Positions 31,968 to 42,800 are shown, numbered from the stretch's first letter. The stretch: DNA of 64,000 nucleotides from Dicyema japonicum (GCA_011109175.1 RDEW01000006.1:1113989-1177988), one strand, 5' to 3'. A program made the numbers and translations. The notes: generated by a model not told the origin, from the sequence alone.

Positions 31968-32530
31968 CTTACTCACGGAAGCTGCGACCCGTAGTCGCGG
32001 AACAGGATTCCTTCAAGTCTGGAAGGAGGACAGATTTGTCTCCTACCTTATTCAACTTGCATCTAAGTGATATTCCAACCAATTCTAAGACACTTCTCAT
32101 GCAGATGACCTGATTATCGCTTCTGAAGACAATGACGTTAACGAAGCAACGAAGAATTTTCAGAACCACTTGAACTCTCTTGAAGACTGGCTTGGAGCTA
32201 ATCGCCTCTCCGTCAAAATCCACCACACTATTCACATTGTAATGCTTCCAACTAAATTTTCAGCCGATTTTAACAATTCATGGACAAACACTCCTTGTTA
32301 CGAAATATCCCTAAATACTTGGAATCATTTCGACCATCCAATGACTTCTCAAAACATGTAAAAGAATAATGCACTAAAACCTCTCGCAATACTTTTTTGG
32401 ATAAAGCAAAGAGGCCCTAGGGAATCAAACATCCTTCCAACTGGAGACCATTTGGAAATGAGAGCTCTGTAGTTCTTTTCCCAAGCCTACAACCCAGACC
32501 CTGTCACTCTCCATGCAAAATCAAAACAAA
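31968..32530 (+). mobile_element. Jockey-like LINE RT 3' fragment
   Basis: The plus strand reads FKSGRRTDLSPTLFNLHLSD, then in another frame ADDLIIASEDNDVNEATKNF, QNHLNSLEDWLGANRLSVK and LPTKFSADFNN. The HADD box stands for YADD. Its 3' end, CCCAAGCCTACAACCCAGAC, reappears as the tail of SINE family 2 at about 36755, and inverted at 10830. A sister copy is at 42490. Confidence 0.7.
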
Positions 32531-33435
32531 ATAAAAATTATAATGACAACCAGTGACCTGTCTCTTTCCAACCACATGTTTAGTCTGTCAATCAAAGTTT
32601 GTAAGCTTCTTGGTACACAATCCATTTAAGCAAAGTCCAGACTCAATCCGAGGTAGGAACATAAGAATGAGTCGACCAAACACTGCAACTTGCGGGGAAT
32701 GACAATTTTTTCAACAAGAAAAGCCTATTCTCCATGACAAAATTGGTAGGCTATTTCAAACCTATTCCCCGAAACCCTGATTGGGAGCAAACCTTGAGAC
32801 CTGACAATATTGTCTTTAGCCATCTAAGGTCCTTCATAGATTTGGGATAATCAGAATCGTGGAAAAAAAACTTTCTTGGGGACAAAAATGTTATTTTTCA
32901 TTAGGAAAAGGAGATATGATTTTCAAGAGGTTTAAGTTTTTCCGTAATGACCGAAACGAATCGACCTTTTTCCTCATAAACTTTTCAAACTCATAGTGGG
33001 CATATATAACTCAAATATCCTTGCACCAGGAAGCAAATAGAAAATGAAAACGCTAAACGTCTGAAAAAATTCCCTACGGAAATAAGGTTGATACTTCTGT
33101 CTGGTTTGTTGAATGCATATAAAAGAGCAATCAAGACACAGTGAAACTACTGATAAGACAGCATCAATATGGAATATTGGCCTGTTTTGTGACGGAGTTC
33201 AAGGTTGTGGCCAAATAGGAGGCAATTGATTCAATAGATGTCCCCTTCGATGAGCTTTGCTTCTATTATTTTCAGTAGATTGTTGCGGACTCCAAACGAC
33301 CCTTCAAGCACGTCTGAATTTAGAATGATGTGATATTGTGCTGGCGATGATGAGAGGTAACTCCCATTGGTGCTAAATGCCTGCGATAGCCTTGTAATAA
33401 TTTACTAATTTCCATAAAGAATAAAGTCAAAATAA
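32531..33435. other. Intergenic region downstream of UBXN4-like gene
   Basis: Mostly non-coding. On the minus strand near 33200-33400 there are open readings (MEISKLLQGYRRHLAPMG; SDVLEGSFGVRNNLLKIIE in another frame) that look protein-like, but I could not recognise or join them. Confidence 0.25.
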
Positions 33436-34640
33436 TTAATAATATTGTGTAGAATTTCCATTCCATTTAGGTTCAGTCTCTCTATCATTATTATTGGAAG
33501 TAGTAAACATTCCACTCACTATAGAATACACATAATTGGGGACATAAAACAACCAATCAATACAAATTCTACCAAATTTGTACATCCTCACAATTGCACC
33601 TTCCTATAATAAATACACAACATTACTGGTTGTGGAGAATGTACAGTAGACACATGCATTACAATAGAACAGGCCTTTATTACATCATCAAATGATCTTT
33701 CTTCTAGTTTTGTTATTTTAAGAGATATTGGATGACCCACATTAATCACAACATTACCACCAAACTCCTATCTTATTATTTAAATTAATACAGCTTCTAT
33801 TAAACTGTAAGCTTGACTCAGTTTGTCCTTTCTACTAAATTCATGTCTTAGACTTCTTCCATCAGGTAGTCTGAACATCACGTTTATTATGTCCCCCTCT
33901 TAAAAACTACATTATCGCCCTCTTTTCGTGGAATAATTGTCTCCTTCTCTTTCAGTCTTTTTGTAACACGTAACTCCTTTTCTTTTCTAACTAAATCTTC
34001 TAATCTCCTCCTATATTCATCTTCTTCAGCTTTTTCTCTCTTCAATTGCTCTATTCTATACTTTTCCGCCTTCTCTTCTAATTCTTTTCTAATATTTGAC
34101 TGTTCAATGCCATCCTTCCGTCTTCTCAACTCATTTTCACCTTCACTAACTCCGCTAATATTAATTAAAAAATAACCTTATTTTAGGTTGAGAAGAAACT
34201 GTTAATGTAAACCTGGTCGAGAAAAAGGTCTAATAATAAAAAAATCAGTAATACTCTAAAGATTCTAACAATAGAACGCATAAATGAGGAAGAGTCACCC
34301 ACGTGATCAACTATTTGACCGACTGATACCCCATCCTTATCAACAAATTGTAAACTGGGGACCTTACAACTAGAAAGATGGTTTATAAAAGAAGGCAATG
34401 AATCCCTAATAATAAAGTGAATTGATTACATAGAGTATTTAACAATAAGTGACCTATTTGCTTCAGTAATAGTATATACTCCCTGTTGGTTAAGCATATC
34501 AATAATAGACAGTGAAAAGTCAGTGTCATCTGTAGTAATATTGTAAATATACCTGATATAAATATAATTAGTAATGAATTATTAGATTTTATATATTCTA
34601 AAGCATTTTCAATTGTTCCACAATAAAACACTCCTGACAT
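33436..34640 (-). CDS. UBXN4-like UBX-domain protein, ER-associated
   Basis: Order from 34640: a thioredoxin-like UAS-type domain (MSGVFYCGTIENALEYIKSN; VYTITEANRSLIVKYSM; CKVPSLQFVDKDGVSVGQIV), a charged coiled coil (KELEEKAEKYRIEQLKREKA), a UBX-like domain (NVMFRLPDGRSLRHEFSRKD) and a C-terminal hydrophobic hairpin-like segment (RICIDWLFYVPNYVYSIVSG). This is the layout of UBXN4/erasin, a p97 cofactor in ER-associated degradation. Six introns fit: 34530-34552, 34406-34429, 34230-34254, 34155-34176, 33768-33791, 33604-33626. One frame break near 33880-33892 is cured by one extra G in a G5 run. The FPR motif that binds p97 is not visible; the loop reads KLEERSF, so p97 binding may be altered. 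Stop at 33436. Confidence 0.75.
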
Positions 34641-34689
34641 ATTAATTTTTTAATTTATTTTAATAAAATAAATTAATGATCAATTTACA

Positions 34690-35490
34690 AAATGAATTTA
34701 ATTTTTTAATTACAGGAAAGAAATTGGGATGACATTGTCTGCTCCAAAATTTTGAAAGACCTTAAGAAAGAAGCAAATCAACATCGTCTGGCTTGTTTGG
34801 TGTCAGCTTCAAGTCGAGGGAGTGGAGCATGGCTTGGTGCAATACCTTGCCCAAACCTCGGGACCTTTTTGGACGACGATTCTTTGAGGATTGGAATCGG
34901 ACAAAGGCTGGGACTAGACGTTTGCCAGGAGCACCGATGCCGATGCGGGAAAACAGTCGATGTGAAAGGATTGCACCCGTTGTCCTGCAGAAGAAGCGCC
35001 GGAAGGGGACCACGTCATGCCGCTCTGAATGATGTGATCGTCAGAGCTCTGAAGGCTTCAGGCTTCCCAGCACAGCTTGAACCAGTGGGTCTTGATCGAG
35101 GAGATGGGAAGAGACCTGACGGGATGACCCTTTTCCCCTTCACGTCTGGAAGATCTTTGGTCTGGGACGCAACTTGCATAGACACGTTCTCAAGCACGAA
35201 CATTTTTAAATCGGTTCAGACACCTGGAGCAGCTGCTTCGACCGCGGAAAACTTAAAAATCAAGAAATATTCTTGCCTCGGGGATCGCTATTGATTTACT
35301 CCTGTTGCGACCGAATCATCGGGAGCCGTTGGTCCAATGACGGCTGAATTCTTGCAAGAACTCGGAGGATTGCTTGCCAGAAAGAAAAGGGATCAACGAG
35401 AAGGGTTATGGCTAAGACAAAAGATTGGAATAGCCATACTCCGAGGGAACTCGTTCGCAATCCACGCAGCAGGCTTCCTCAACTGACATT
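34690..35490 (+). mobile_element. C-terminal part of a restriction-endonuclease-like LINE
   Basis: The plus strand encodes RNWDDIVCSKILKDLKKEAN, a region RIGIGQRLGLDVC, a zinc-knuckle-like CRCGKTVDVKGLHPLSC, then RRSAGRGPRHAALNDVIVRA, EPVGLDRGDGKRPDGMTLF and LVWDATCIDTFS, followed after a stop by SGAVGPMTAEFLQELGG and GNSFAIHAAG. The C.C...H....C cluster followed by RPD and a later D suggests the PD-(D/E)XK-type endonuclease of R2-like elements; that reading is inference. The RT is missing (5' truncation). One in-frame TGA near 35292. Sister copies at 11890 and 53240. Confidence 0.75.
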
Positions 35491-35564
35491 TGTTTAATTG
35501 TTAAAAAAAATTTTTATTTAAAAAAAAATTACAGGAATCATAAGAATAAAATTGATTATCATAT

Positions 35565-35870
35565 CGCCGAGTGGCGTCATGTGATGCAACGTGGCTAATT
35601 GGTTTAAGTTTTCTGTTTGTTTTGCCTGTTCCTCCTATTTCCTTTCTAGTAGAGTGGCGTCATGTGATCCACCTTTCTCAGGTGGCGCCCAGTGACAGGC
35701 TGGCACGAAAAAGGACATTTGCTCTCCTCACTCCATTAGAGAGGGTTTCCCAACTGCAAGTAATGGACGTCTACGCTGGTTTCTGTAGGAGTGGAAACTG
35801 GCTACACTTAACTTGTTTACTTTTAACTTCTCTCTTTGTGTATCTGGGGTTAATAAATTAAAAATAAAAA
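35565..35870 (+). repeat. SINE family 3, copy B
   Basis: Plus-orientation match of 27150-27470: GAGTGGCGTCATGTGATGCA, GTGGCTAATTGGTTTAAG (A-box-like), GAGTGGCGTCATGTGATCCA, GGCTGGCACGAAAAAGGACA and a tail TCTCTTTGTGTATCTGGGGT with TAATAAATTAAAA. A partial repeat of the same head (CAGTGGTACCATATTGTGCC) follows at 35885-35960. Non-coding, about 300 bp. Confidence 0.65.
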
Positions 35871-35960
35871 TTTGCGATTTTGGCCCAGTGGTACCATATT
35901 GTGCCAGGTGGCTAGTTGATTGAAGATTTCTCTTTCTTTCTGGTGGCGTCATCCACCTTA

Positions 35961-36264
35961 CTAAAGAGACGCCTAATTTATCCACCAAAGACTTGACTGA
36001 TAAATGTGAATAGCCATATTAACGAAAGGAATGACTGTAATAAACTCATATCCCCCAATATTTATAAATAGGTTAGTTTTAAAATTTTCCATGAATAACT
36101 GTGTCAAGGGAGAATTTTCTGTCGAAATAATTCATGAAAGTTATAAATCTTCAATGGTTCCGGTAACAAAAAACGAGAATTTAGAGGGAGAAGGAAACAT
36201 ACTTTGTATCAAAACTAATTTCATAAATTTGTAAAAACCCCAAATCGTGACAGTTAGAGAGATA
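35961..36264. other. Intergenic with an uninterpreted reading
   Basis: A plus-strand reading at 36031-36234 (MNNCVKGEFSVEIIHESYKS...) is open for 67 codons but matches nothing I know and could not be joined convincingly to the next exon. Confidence 0.2.
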
Positions 36265-36494
36265 ATGCATATCACGTCCTTATTGATGTATGTTAAAACT
36301 CATTTGTTAGCCATAAAATGAGGGATTTTGTGGGTAATTTTGTGGTCCTCAATGAAGACATCTGCCAATGCAGCGAGATTCCACTTGAAGACTTCATAAA
36401 CATGCATGAGCTTCAACGTATCACACCTCTATTGTTCGTGCTCTCCTTGACAACTGTGGTAATCTGGTCTCTTACTCTGACCATTCTTGTTTAG
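36265..36494 (+). CDS. Possible small membrane protein, one 23-bp intron
   Basis: Hypothetical. Splicing 36288-36310 (23 bp, GT-AG) joins MHITSLLI to HKMRDFVGNFVVLNEDICQC and continues to ITPLLFVLSLTTVVIWSLTL, a likely transmembrane helix, then stop at 36492-36494. 68 aa. The intron matches the size and form of confirmed introns, which is the main support. No family was recognised; it could also be the last exons of a longer gene. Confidence 0.3.
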
Positions 36495-36599
36495 GGATAT
36501 TTTCTTAAGCTCACTCACAGATATAGCAGTACATAGCTCCACCAAGTATGGCCAGCAATACCAGGGTATTCTGGGTAGCCTGCTACGTACCTGCAAGAC

Positions 36600-36830
36600 T
36601 ACATGTAGCATTGTGGTTAATCCTGTCGCTCGAGTCACAATTATATGTGGGTTTGATTATCATATATTAACGTTTTGACCTTTCCAGAGGTTAAACAAGG
36701 ATTGCCAGTACTCTGAGGGTGATTGTTCGAATCTAAATCATGCTTACCTCTCCCAAACCTACACTACAAACCATCAATGTCATTCTCTTTGCAAAACCCT
36801 CAACAAAAGAAAAATTACACTGTTCGTCTA
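36600..36830 (+). repeat. SINE family 2, copy 1 (tRNA A box, LINE-derived tail)
   Basis: TAGCATTGTGGTTAA at 36606-36620 is a good tRNA A box, followed by GTGGGTTTGATTATC (B-box-like) about 28 bp later and TGTTCGAATCTAAATC further on. The first 140 bp match 42939-43084. The 3' part (CCCAAACCTACACTACAAACC ... GCAAAACCCTCAACAAAAG) resembles the LINE 3' end at 32480-32530. I infer a tRNA-derived SINE mobilised by that LINE. Confidence 0.7.
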
Positions 36831-36992
36831 CAATGCCATAAATGACTGATCTATGGGAGCGACGACATACGTCCTATTAAATAGGCCTTGTTCTCCTAAA
36901 AGTCAGTACTTAACTAAAAGAGAGAGACAGAAGTTAAGAGAATTTTTTAATGTGAGATGAAATAAAATTAGGATGCCTAGTGAAGGTAATTA
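36831..36992. other. Short intergenic stretch
   Basis: Between SINE 2 and the homeobox gene's stop codon; would include the 3' UTR. Nothing else seen. Confidence 0.3.
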
Positions 36993-37701
36993 TCAATAAA
37001 ATTCCTTTCGTTTATACTTTCTCTGGTAATTTTGAGGGAGAGACCTTCGACGAGCATTGATGAACCAGTTATTGATTTGCACGTGTGTTAGATTTGTTTT
37101 GTAAACCATTTCAGCCTTTTCTTGTTCAGTTGGATAAGGGTTCTGTTATAAGTGTGAAACAAACCATAGCATTCTCATATAACCATTTTCGTAATATATT
37201 TGTTGATTTGATTGATAAACATCTTTTTTCTAATTTGTCTGTAATTTCTGAATCCTAATTAAATTAATAAAATACTTTAAATGTTTCATTTTTTAATATT
37301 TGCACTAATATTTATTATTTATTAATACTTTTAATCTTTTCTATATTTGATTTTAATTCGTATTTGTAGTAATTAGAATACGTGTCTTTAAACTTATTAA
37401 TATAATCATTCATCAGTTTAAACTCCAACAATTGACTCCACAGTGATTCGATCGCACACTTTATCTACCATTACATATTAATAAATACCACTTCTTCCAC
37501 TTCCTTACTCCCTTCTTTTTTGTTTTTAAAGCTTTCTAACATACAAATTTGAATTTCTGAGATATCATCCATCACTAAAGTCCCCCTTGTTATTAAATTT
37601 AGTTTTTCATAAATTTTATTAATAACTTTGAATAAAAAATGACTAATTTATATATAAAACTACTTTTTAATTTCCATTTTAATTAAATCTTTAGAACTCA
37701 T
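36993..37701 (-). CDS. MEIS/PREP-class TALE homeobox protein (6 exons)
   Basis: Transcription factor with MEINOX and TALE homeodomain. Five introns, 37643-37663 (21 bp), 37465-37488 (24), 37305-37328 (24), 37255-37275 (21) and 37143-37164 (22), give 597 nt, exactly 198 codons plus stop. The N-terminus has [20 protein letters not shown], parallel to the MEIS/PREP 'HPLFPLLALIFEKCELAT' box, then [20 protein letters not shown], the second MEINOX half. The homeodomain contains [20 protein letters not shown], with the TALE loop extension, and [15 protein letters not shown], the recognition helix; Ile at position 50 excludes PBC-class. It ends within 15 residues of the homeodomain. At 198 aa it is far shorter than usual MEIS or PREP proteins because linkers are lost. 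MEIS against PREP cannot be decided. Confidence 0.93.
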
Positions 37702-37735
37702 TACGAAATATACGTTTAAATTATATTTAAAGGTA

Positions 37736-37830
37736 TAAATTAAACAGCAGTTAATCCTTACTTTGAATATAAGAGTACTTACATGTTCTTTAATATTCAC
37801 TATAAAAGGTTGTTCAATAAATTATAATTT
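37736..37830. repeat. 95-bp direct repeat, left copy (contains TATAAAAGG)
   Basis: Starts TAAATTAAACAGCAGTTAAT and ends TTGTTCAATAAATTATAATTT. It matches 39851-39943 with about three substitutions and a 2-bp indel. It lies 35 bp upstream of the homeobox start codon and includes CTATAAAAGG in the plus orientation. It brackets the R4-like element with its partner. Confidence 0.9.
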
Positions 37831-39850
37831 TTGATGCATTGCATGAGTATTTTCATAAGGTGATTGTCGATGTTGTTAATGGAAAATGTATTCCAGGGGA
37901 TTGGTCATACTGGGATAACGCATCGTTTACCAAAAAGGAATATTGTGAGGCATCAAAGATTTACGACCAACTACATGCATGCCGAACTTATATAAACTGA
38001 TAACAAAATGTGTCAATAAGAAACTAAGTGATTTTGTTGACACATTCCAAATAATCTCAGATATCCAACTAGGAACGAAGTGTCAGGGTGCTAATAAATC
38101 AGTGTATTAACCAAGAATTTGACAACTCTTTATATTCAGCATGGATAGACGTCCAAAAAGCGTTTGACAGCCGTGAATTCCTATTTAAAACTCAACAATG
38201 CACATTAGCCAGTCTAGTCTATCGATGATTACCTATGCCACTAACAATTTGCTTTTTATGGATGATCTAAAAATATTTGCCCAGAAAGAGGCCACGATTA
38301 TTAAGATGATGCACGACATTGAATTATTTTTTGAATCAGCAGGACTCAATAAAAACATTAAGTCGGCTACTAATGTTGAATGTTTATCAAAGGAAGCAAA
38401 ATATTTGGATGGAACTGAAGGCTATCGATACCTTGGAGTGTTGGAGGATAAATGGAGTAACACTCTAAAACAGGAAATTTTAGAAAAGATTGCCGATGAA
38501 GTTATAAAAAGAATTAAAGGTTTGGCAAGCACAAAGTTGAATGCAGTAAATATGTTCAAAGCAATTAACGAATCCGCACTGTCACTTTACAACTATTATA
38601 TTGGACTAATCAACATTGAACCACATGAGTTTGAGGATTTTGATGTTGACGTTTGACGTATTATTTATGAGATAAAACTTCATTTAAAGCCTGCAAATAA
38701 AAAGAGGCTTTATTTATAAAGAGATAAACTTGGGAGAGGACTCACTTCAATCGTGTTCAAAAGTGGATGCATGTTGTTCCAATTCCTCCATGATTTGGAA
38801 GGAAAATCTAATGTATGTCTGAGGAAAGCTGAATTCTGCGGATTGTCAATTTAAAGAAAACACATATGCCCACGATCGCCGGGATAATTCCTCTGCAATG
38901 GATGTACGGAAACTTAAACCAAGTTCAAATTGAATAGTTATTGATGAAAATTAACAGTAAATCTCTTCATTCTATGTTATTCAAAAAAGACCCGACTGTT
39001 GACATTGCATCATCTTCGGGATGGCTACGAGGGAGACCAAAAATTTGTTCTTTGAAGAAAAAGGATCGAATTGCAATCATTGTAAATCTTCCAAACAAAG
39101 CAGTCGATCATTTGGCAACGAGATGCAATAAGGTGTTAAATAGTGATTACATACGACGTCACAATGAGGTGGTGAGATGATTCATTTAAACCTGTGTCGT
39201 AAATATGGAATCACATATTCAAAGAAACTGAAGACTCACGCAGTCCAATCAATAGTAACAACTGAGAATGTTGAGATCCGAGTCGATACAACGCAATTGA
39301 CGGATGTCAAAGTACAACATAACAAGCCGGACATATTTGTTTGATAAAAGGACAAGTGAGATTACTTTAGTGGAGGTTGGAATCACTTCTCAGGAGATGC
39401 TGAAGGTGGTTGAGGTAGAAAAACTTCATAAATACGACCTCCTCGTTGGAGAGTTGTCTCAAATATACAACGCGAAAATTATTCCTATTGTTTTGACTTG
39501 GGAGGGAATTGTAAGTTCTACAAGTCATATATGGATGTTTTGGACGTGGATATAATTCCGAGATTAAATCTATTGTGTTAAACAAAACTCTTGAAAGAAT
39601 GTTAGTGGAGCAGCGAAATGGGATGAACTTTCAAGAGAGTGATGTCATTCATTTCCTACAACGAAAGTCTCTACAACAATTTGAGGATGACGGAATCGTG
39701 CCCATAGAACAACAATGCTGGAGTGAAGATCATATTGGTGATGGTGACCAAGAGATTGCAGTTAAGGAATGGCTCAAACGAAAGAAATTAAATTAATACA
39801 GCCAATCAATTTTAAATATTTAATTCTGACTTTTGGTTTTTGTTTAATTG
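37831..39850 (+). mobile_element. R4-like LINE with restriction-type endonuclease, 5'-truncated
   Basis: Plus-strand RT and endonuclease. In broken frames: TTCMPNLYKLITKCVNKKLS, AWIDVQKAFDS, then open sequence with the catalytic variant NLLFMDDLKIFAQKEATIIK, LDGTEGYRYLGVLEDKWSN and NAVNMFKAINESALSLYNYY. The 3' domain has CNKVLNSDYIRRHNEVV, NKPDIFVFDKRTSEITLVEV (PD...E, endonuclease-like) and LVGELSQIYNAKIIPIVLTW, ending ...WLKRKKLN at about 39796. LFMDD instead of YADD is usual in R4/Dong-type elements. The copy is truncated at its 5' end and has several frame breaks. It is bounded by the 93-95-bp direct repeats. Confidence 0.82.
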
Positions 39851-39943
39851 TAAATTAAACAGCAATTAATCCTTACTTTGAATATGAGTACTTACATGTT
39901 CTTTAATATTCATTATAAAAGGTTGTTCAATAAATTATAATTT
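39851..39943. repeat. 93-bp direct repeat, right copy
   Basis: Partner of 37736-37830, right after the 3' UTR of the R4-like element. Either a long target-site duplication or a terminal repeat of the element. Confidence 0.9.
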
Positions 39944-40299
39944 ATTTTCCCATACTTTTAAATTAGTTTATACTTTCACAATATTCATCAGTCTCATTGC
40001 CGAACAGGATTGTCTATAAAGGACTTCTGCTTCCTTGGTTCCTCTTCGAATATTTAATACTACTGGTCTTTGCTTAAAAATAAAGTGTGTATCCTGTCTG
40101 GGATGAGCGATATGACTCTTCTTAAAGAACAGTATTATTATGAGTCGTGTAGAAGATCAGTTTTTCGGTGAAGTATTCAATAGCGTCAAACCTAGAGTAT
40201 CAGCGGAATGTACAACTGTGAGATTAGAACAAAACTTATAAAGAGGGTAGTTTTAAATCCATTTTCATAGTTTTCACAGTCCATTTTAAAAAAGAATTA
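39944..40299. other. LINE 3' UTR-like debris
   Basis: Around 40060-40140, AAAATAAAGTGTGTATCCTG with ATTATTATGAG resembles the LINE-A-type 3' end seen at 30990-31090. No gene recognised. Confidence 0.35.
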
Positions 40300-40640
40300 A
40301 TTTTATTTAACCAGAAATACACCGTCAGAGACAACGAAAAAATTTAGGTTATCCTGGCCTCCCTCAGCAATCTTCGCATGCTCTGAATTGAAGGAAGTGC
40401 CGTCCAGGGGAACTCCTCTGGATAATTGTTAACTAATGGTCCTTTTTGGATTTAATTTAAGATTATATCTGGCGCAACCAGAGATGGTGAACCAATGAAT
40501 TACGCTAACAATTCAAGCTTCCTAGAGACAAAAGAGAAGAGGAAAAACAAATACAAAATCTTCAATTCACGTAGCCACATAGCACCGCACTAACTTTGTC
40601 GCAACGTAACATAGTTGCCAATAACTTTATAAAAATTGTA
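40300..40640 (-). repeat. Short retroelement with shared 3' tail (SINE 3-like)
   Basis: In minus orientation it ends GGCCAGGATAACCTAAATTT then TGTCTCTGACGGTGTATTTC and TGGTTAAATAAA, the shared 3'-tail motif. Its GAAGTGCCGTCCAGGGGAAC segment is repeated at 45437-45455, and ACGTAGCCACATAGCACCGC recalls the SINE 3 head. Non-coding. Confidence 0.5.
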
Positions 40641-40859
40641 AGATTATTAAGTGTTGGCTTTAAAAACTATTAATGTGATAATAATGGAACAATAATAGTC
40701 AATTAACGCTCTTTGAAGCTGCCCCACTTACACTTTCAGGCTGTTCGAGTAAATAATTTGGGGAGTCATGGGTTGAGTTTTTTTTCAATTTGTTCATTCA
40801 TATTTTCAAGCAACCTCAATAGCCTTCGTAAATCATTCCAACATCAATATTAGTTTCCT
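40641..40859. other. Intergenic stretch
   Basis: No feature recognised. Confidence 0.3.
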
Positions 40860-41080
40860 ACAAACCCATTTTTATGTCGATAGGGGTTACTCTTAGCCTC
40901 TTACTCATCGTTGTTTGGAATTCCCACTTTATCTTTTTTTGGCGATTGTTAGGATGTGATTCCCACTTCTATTGGAGTTATTGTATTCTTCATATTATCA
41001 AACACAACTATGTCGGGTTTATTATTTTGTACCTTTGTGTCCAAGGCTATTGTTGCATCCACTCGAATTTTCATTTTTTT
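40860..41080 (-). mobile_element. R4-like LINE endonuclease fragment
   Basis: The minus strand reads KIRVDATIALDTKVQNNKPD, IVVFDNMKNTITPIEVGITS. The R4-like copy at 39290-39400 has VDTTQLTDVKVQHNKPDIFV and SEITLVEVGITS, so this is the same domain from a related element, on the other strand. Confidence 0.75.
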
Positions 41081-41083
41081 ATG

Positions 41084-41215
41084 TTTTGGTTGTCAAATTT
41101 GGAAGGTTTTATGAGCCCAATGTAGTAATTATAAGGATAAAGTATGTTCATTTATGACTGAACATGTTAAGAGTTCAATATTGTATTTTCTAGACTGTCC
41201 TCTTTTTAACCCCAT
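41084..41215 (+). repeat. Dispersed direct repeat, copy 2
   Basis: Nearly identical to 31845-31967, with an additional GGAAGGTTTT segment near the start. It separates two pieces of R4-like LINE. Confidence 0.7.
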
Positions 41216-41549
41216 CAAATATTTACTTAAACACTTTGTTTTTCAATACGATGCTTGTTTATCCTCTAACACATCAAGGAATCTACATCCATATTCCGTC
41301 AAGAAAATTACCTTCAGATCCCAAGGTGAGCACATTCGTAGCAGATTTGACTTTTTGTTCAAGTCAAAAAAGAAAAAGAATTAATCTCCTACATCATAAT
41401 CGTTGTGTTTGCTTCTCGAAGGAATAATTTTAGATCGTCCATAACAGGAGGTGGTTGGTTAAATAACTATGAGATCTTTGGTCGTGGTTGTCAATAACCA
41501 CTTTGAGGTATTTCGTATCCTGCTATGAAGGTCTATTACAAGCACGAAA
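41216..41549. other. Unassigned stretch
   Basis: Plus-strand readings of 60-75 codons are present but contain nothing recognisable. Probably element debris. Confidence 0.25.
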
Positions 41550-42488
41550 ATCTGCGGTGACAGAGTCATGATGCAGTATCCTTCTCTTTACCTTGATTTC
41601 CCCAATTTCTTTGTGATTAAAATTCAGTAAAGGAGTCTAGAGTTATTGAGTACTAAAATTATTCCAGTCAGTCTATCCAAGCAGTGGCCAAATTATTCAC
41701 GTTCTGCTGGTTGATGCATTGGTTTAATAGTGCCTGCTCCTTAGCCTCTTGGTACATTCTTCTTGTTCCCAATTGATTGTCACTGATGGTATGCCTCAAT
41801 ATACTCTGATAATTTTCTGTTCAAACACTTTGTAACCAACTTGTATAAACTACACGTAATTGGTCTTAAGTCCTTTGGGAAATACGTCTTTCTTTGGGAT
41901 GAGATGTGTAATTCCAGCGTAGAACCACTCATCTGGAATATACTTTCTGTCATTAACTTGGAGACCTCTTCACAGAGGTGGTCATGAATTTATGTGAATT
42001 TTTGAGGAAGAAGTTATACACCCAATCACATCTACTAATTCTTCAGTTCGGGAGCTGTTTAATTAGGGTACTTTCTTTACTAAAGTCTACAAATGTATTT
42101 TCTTCCCGATCACTTTTTTTTCATCAAAAATTTGTTCACATTTTCGCCTATTTTTTCCATAATAAAAGACACTCGCTTTTGTTGAACAAAAATTGAGCAT
42201 TCATTTGCTCCTTGTTTAAGCCACGATAACAATATCTTCGATTGAGTTCAAAACACCAATTATGTTTTTTGAATTCCTTTCTAGATTCATGGATTCGAAG
42301 TCTTTTCTCACAATCTTTATGCCATCCTGAATACAAGCACTGATTCTCCAGAATTCACCTTTATTTGACTTTCAATATCCACATTAGCAAAGCATATCCC
42401 TCGTTTCATCATATCTTTCGTTCCTTCTCTTTTCGGTAAGCTCTGTTATTTGTTCAAACTGCCTCTTCAATTTTGTAAGTTTGGCTTT
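41550..42488 (-). mobile_element. R4-like LINE, N-terminal and RT finger remnant
   Basis: In minus orientation: MKAKLTKLKRQFEQITELTE and KRRNERYDETRDML near 42480-42380, KDCEKRLRIHESRKEFKKHN, NKEQMNAQFLFN, then near 41930-41850 GITHLIPKKDVFPKGL. The last is the 'G.T.LIPK....P..YRPITCL' region of R4-like RTs. Frame changes throughout. Confidence 0.6.
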
Positions 42489-42489
42489 C

Positions 42490-42800
42490 ATATTGTTTGA
42501 CCTGATTATCGCCTCTAAAGACAGTGACGTTAAGAATCAACGAAGGATGTCCAGAACCACTTGAACTCTCTTGAAGGGTGGCTTAGATTAAATCATTTTC
42601 TCCTCCATTTAAATCCACCGTCACTGTATTCACATTGTAACAACGCCAACTAAATTATCATCCAATTTGAACATTCATGGACAATCACTTCCAATTAAAA
42701 GCATCCCAAAAATACTTGGAGTCATTTTCGACAAACTACTGACTTTTTCGAAACATGTGGGGGAACAATATAGAAAGGTCGAAAGGTCTTTCCATCATAA
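42490..42800 (+). mobile_element. Jockey-like LINE RT fragment, sister of 31968-32530
   Basis: The plus strand reads DDLIIASKDSDVKNQRR, PTKLSSNLNIHGQSLPIK and IPKILGVIFDKLLTFSKHVG, the 'K.LGV.fD..LtfskHv' box after the palm. Nucleotide similarity to 32110-32350 is obvious (GACCTGATTATCGC, AACCACTTGAACTCTCTTGA). Confidence 0.7.

Noticed and set aside
33887-34129. Stand-alone coiled-coil protein
   Set aside because: The stretch is the middle exon of the UBXN4-like gene, between its thioredoxin-like and UBX domains.
37736-39943. LTR retrotransposon or Penelope element
   Set aside because: No GIY-YIG, integrase or gag was seen; the coding part is a non-LTR RT with an R4-like endonuclease. The repeats are kept as an open question instead.
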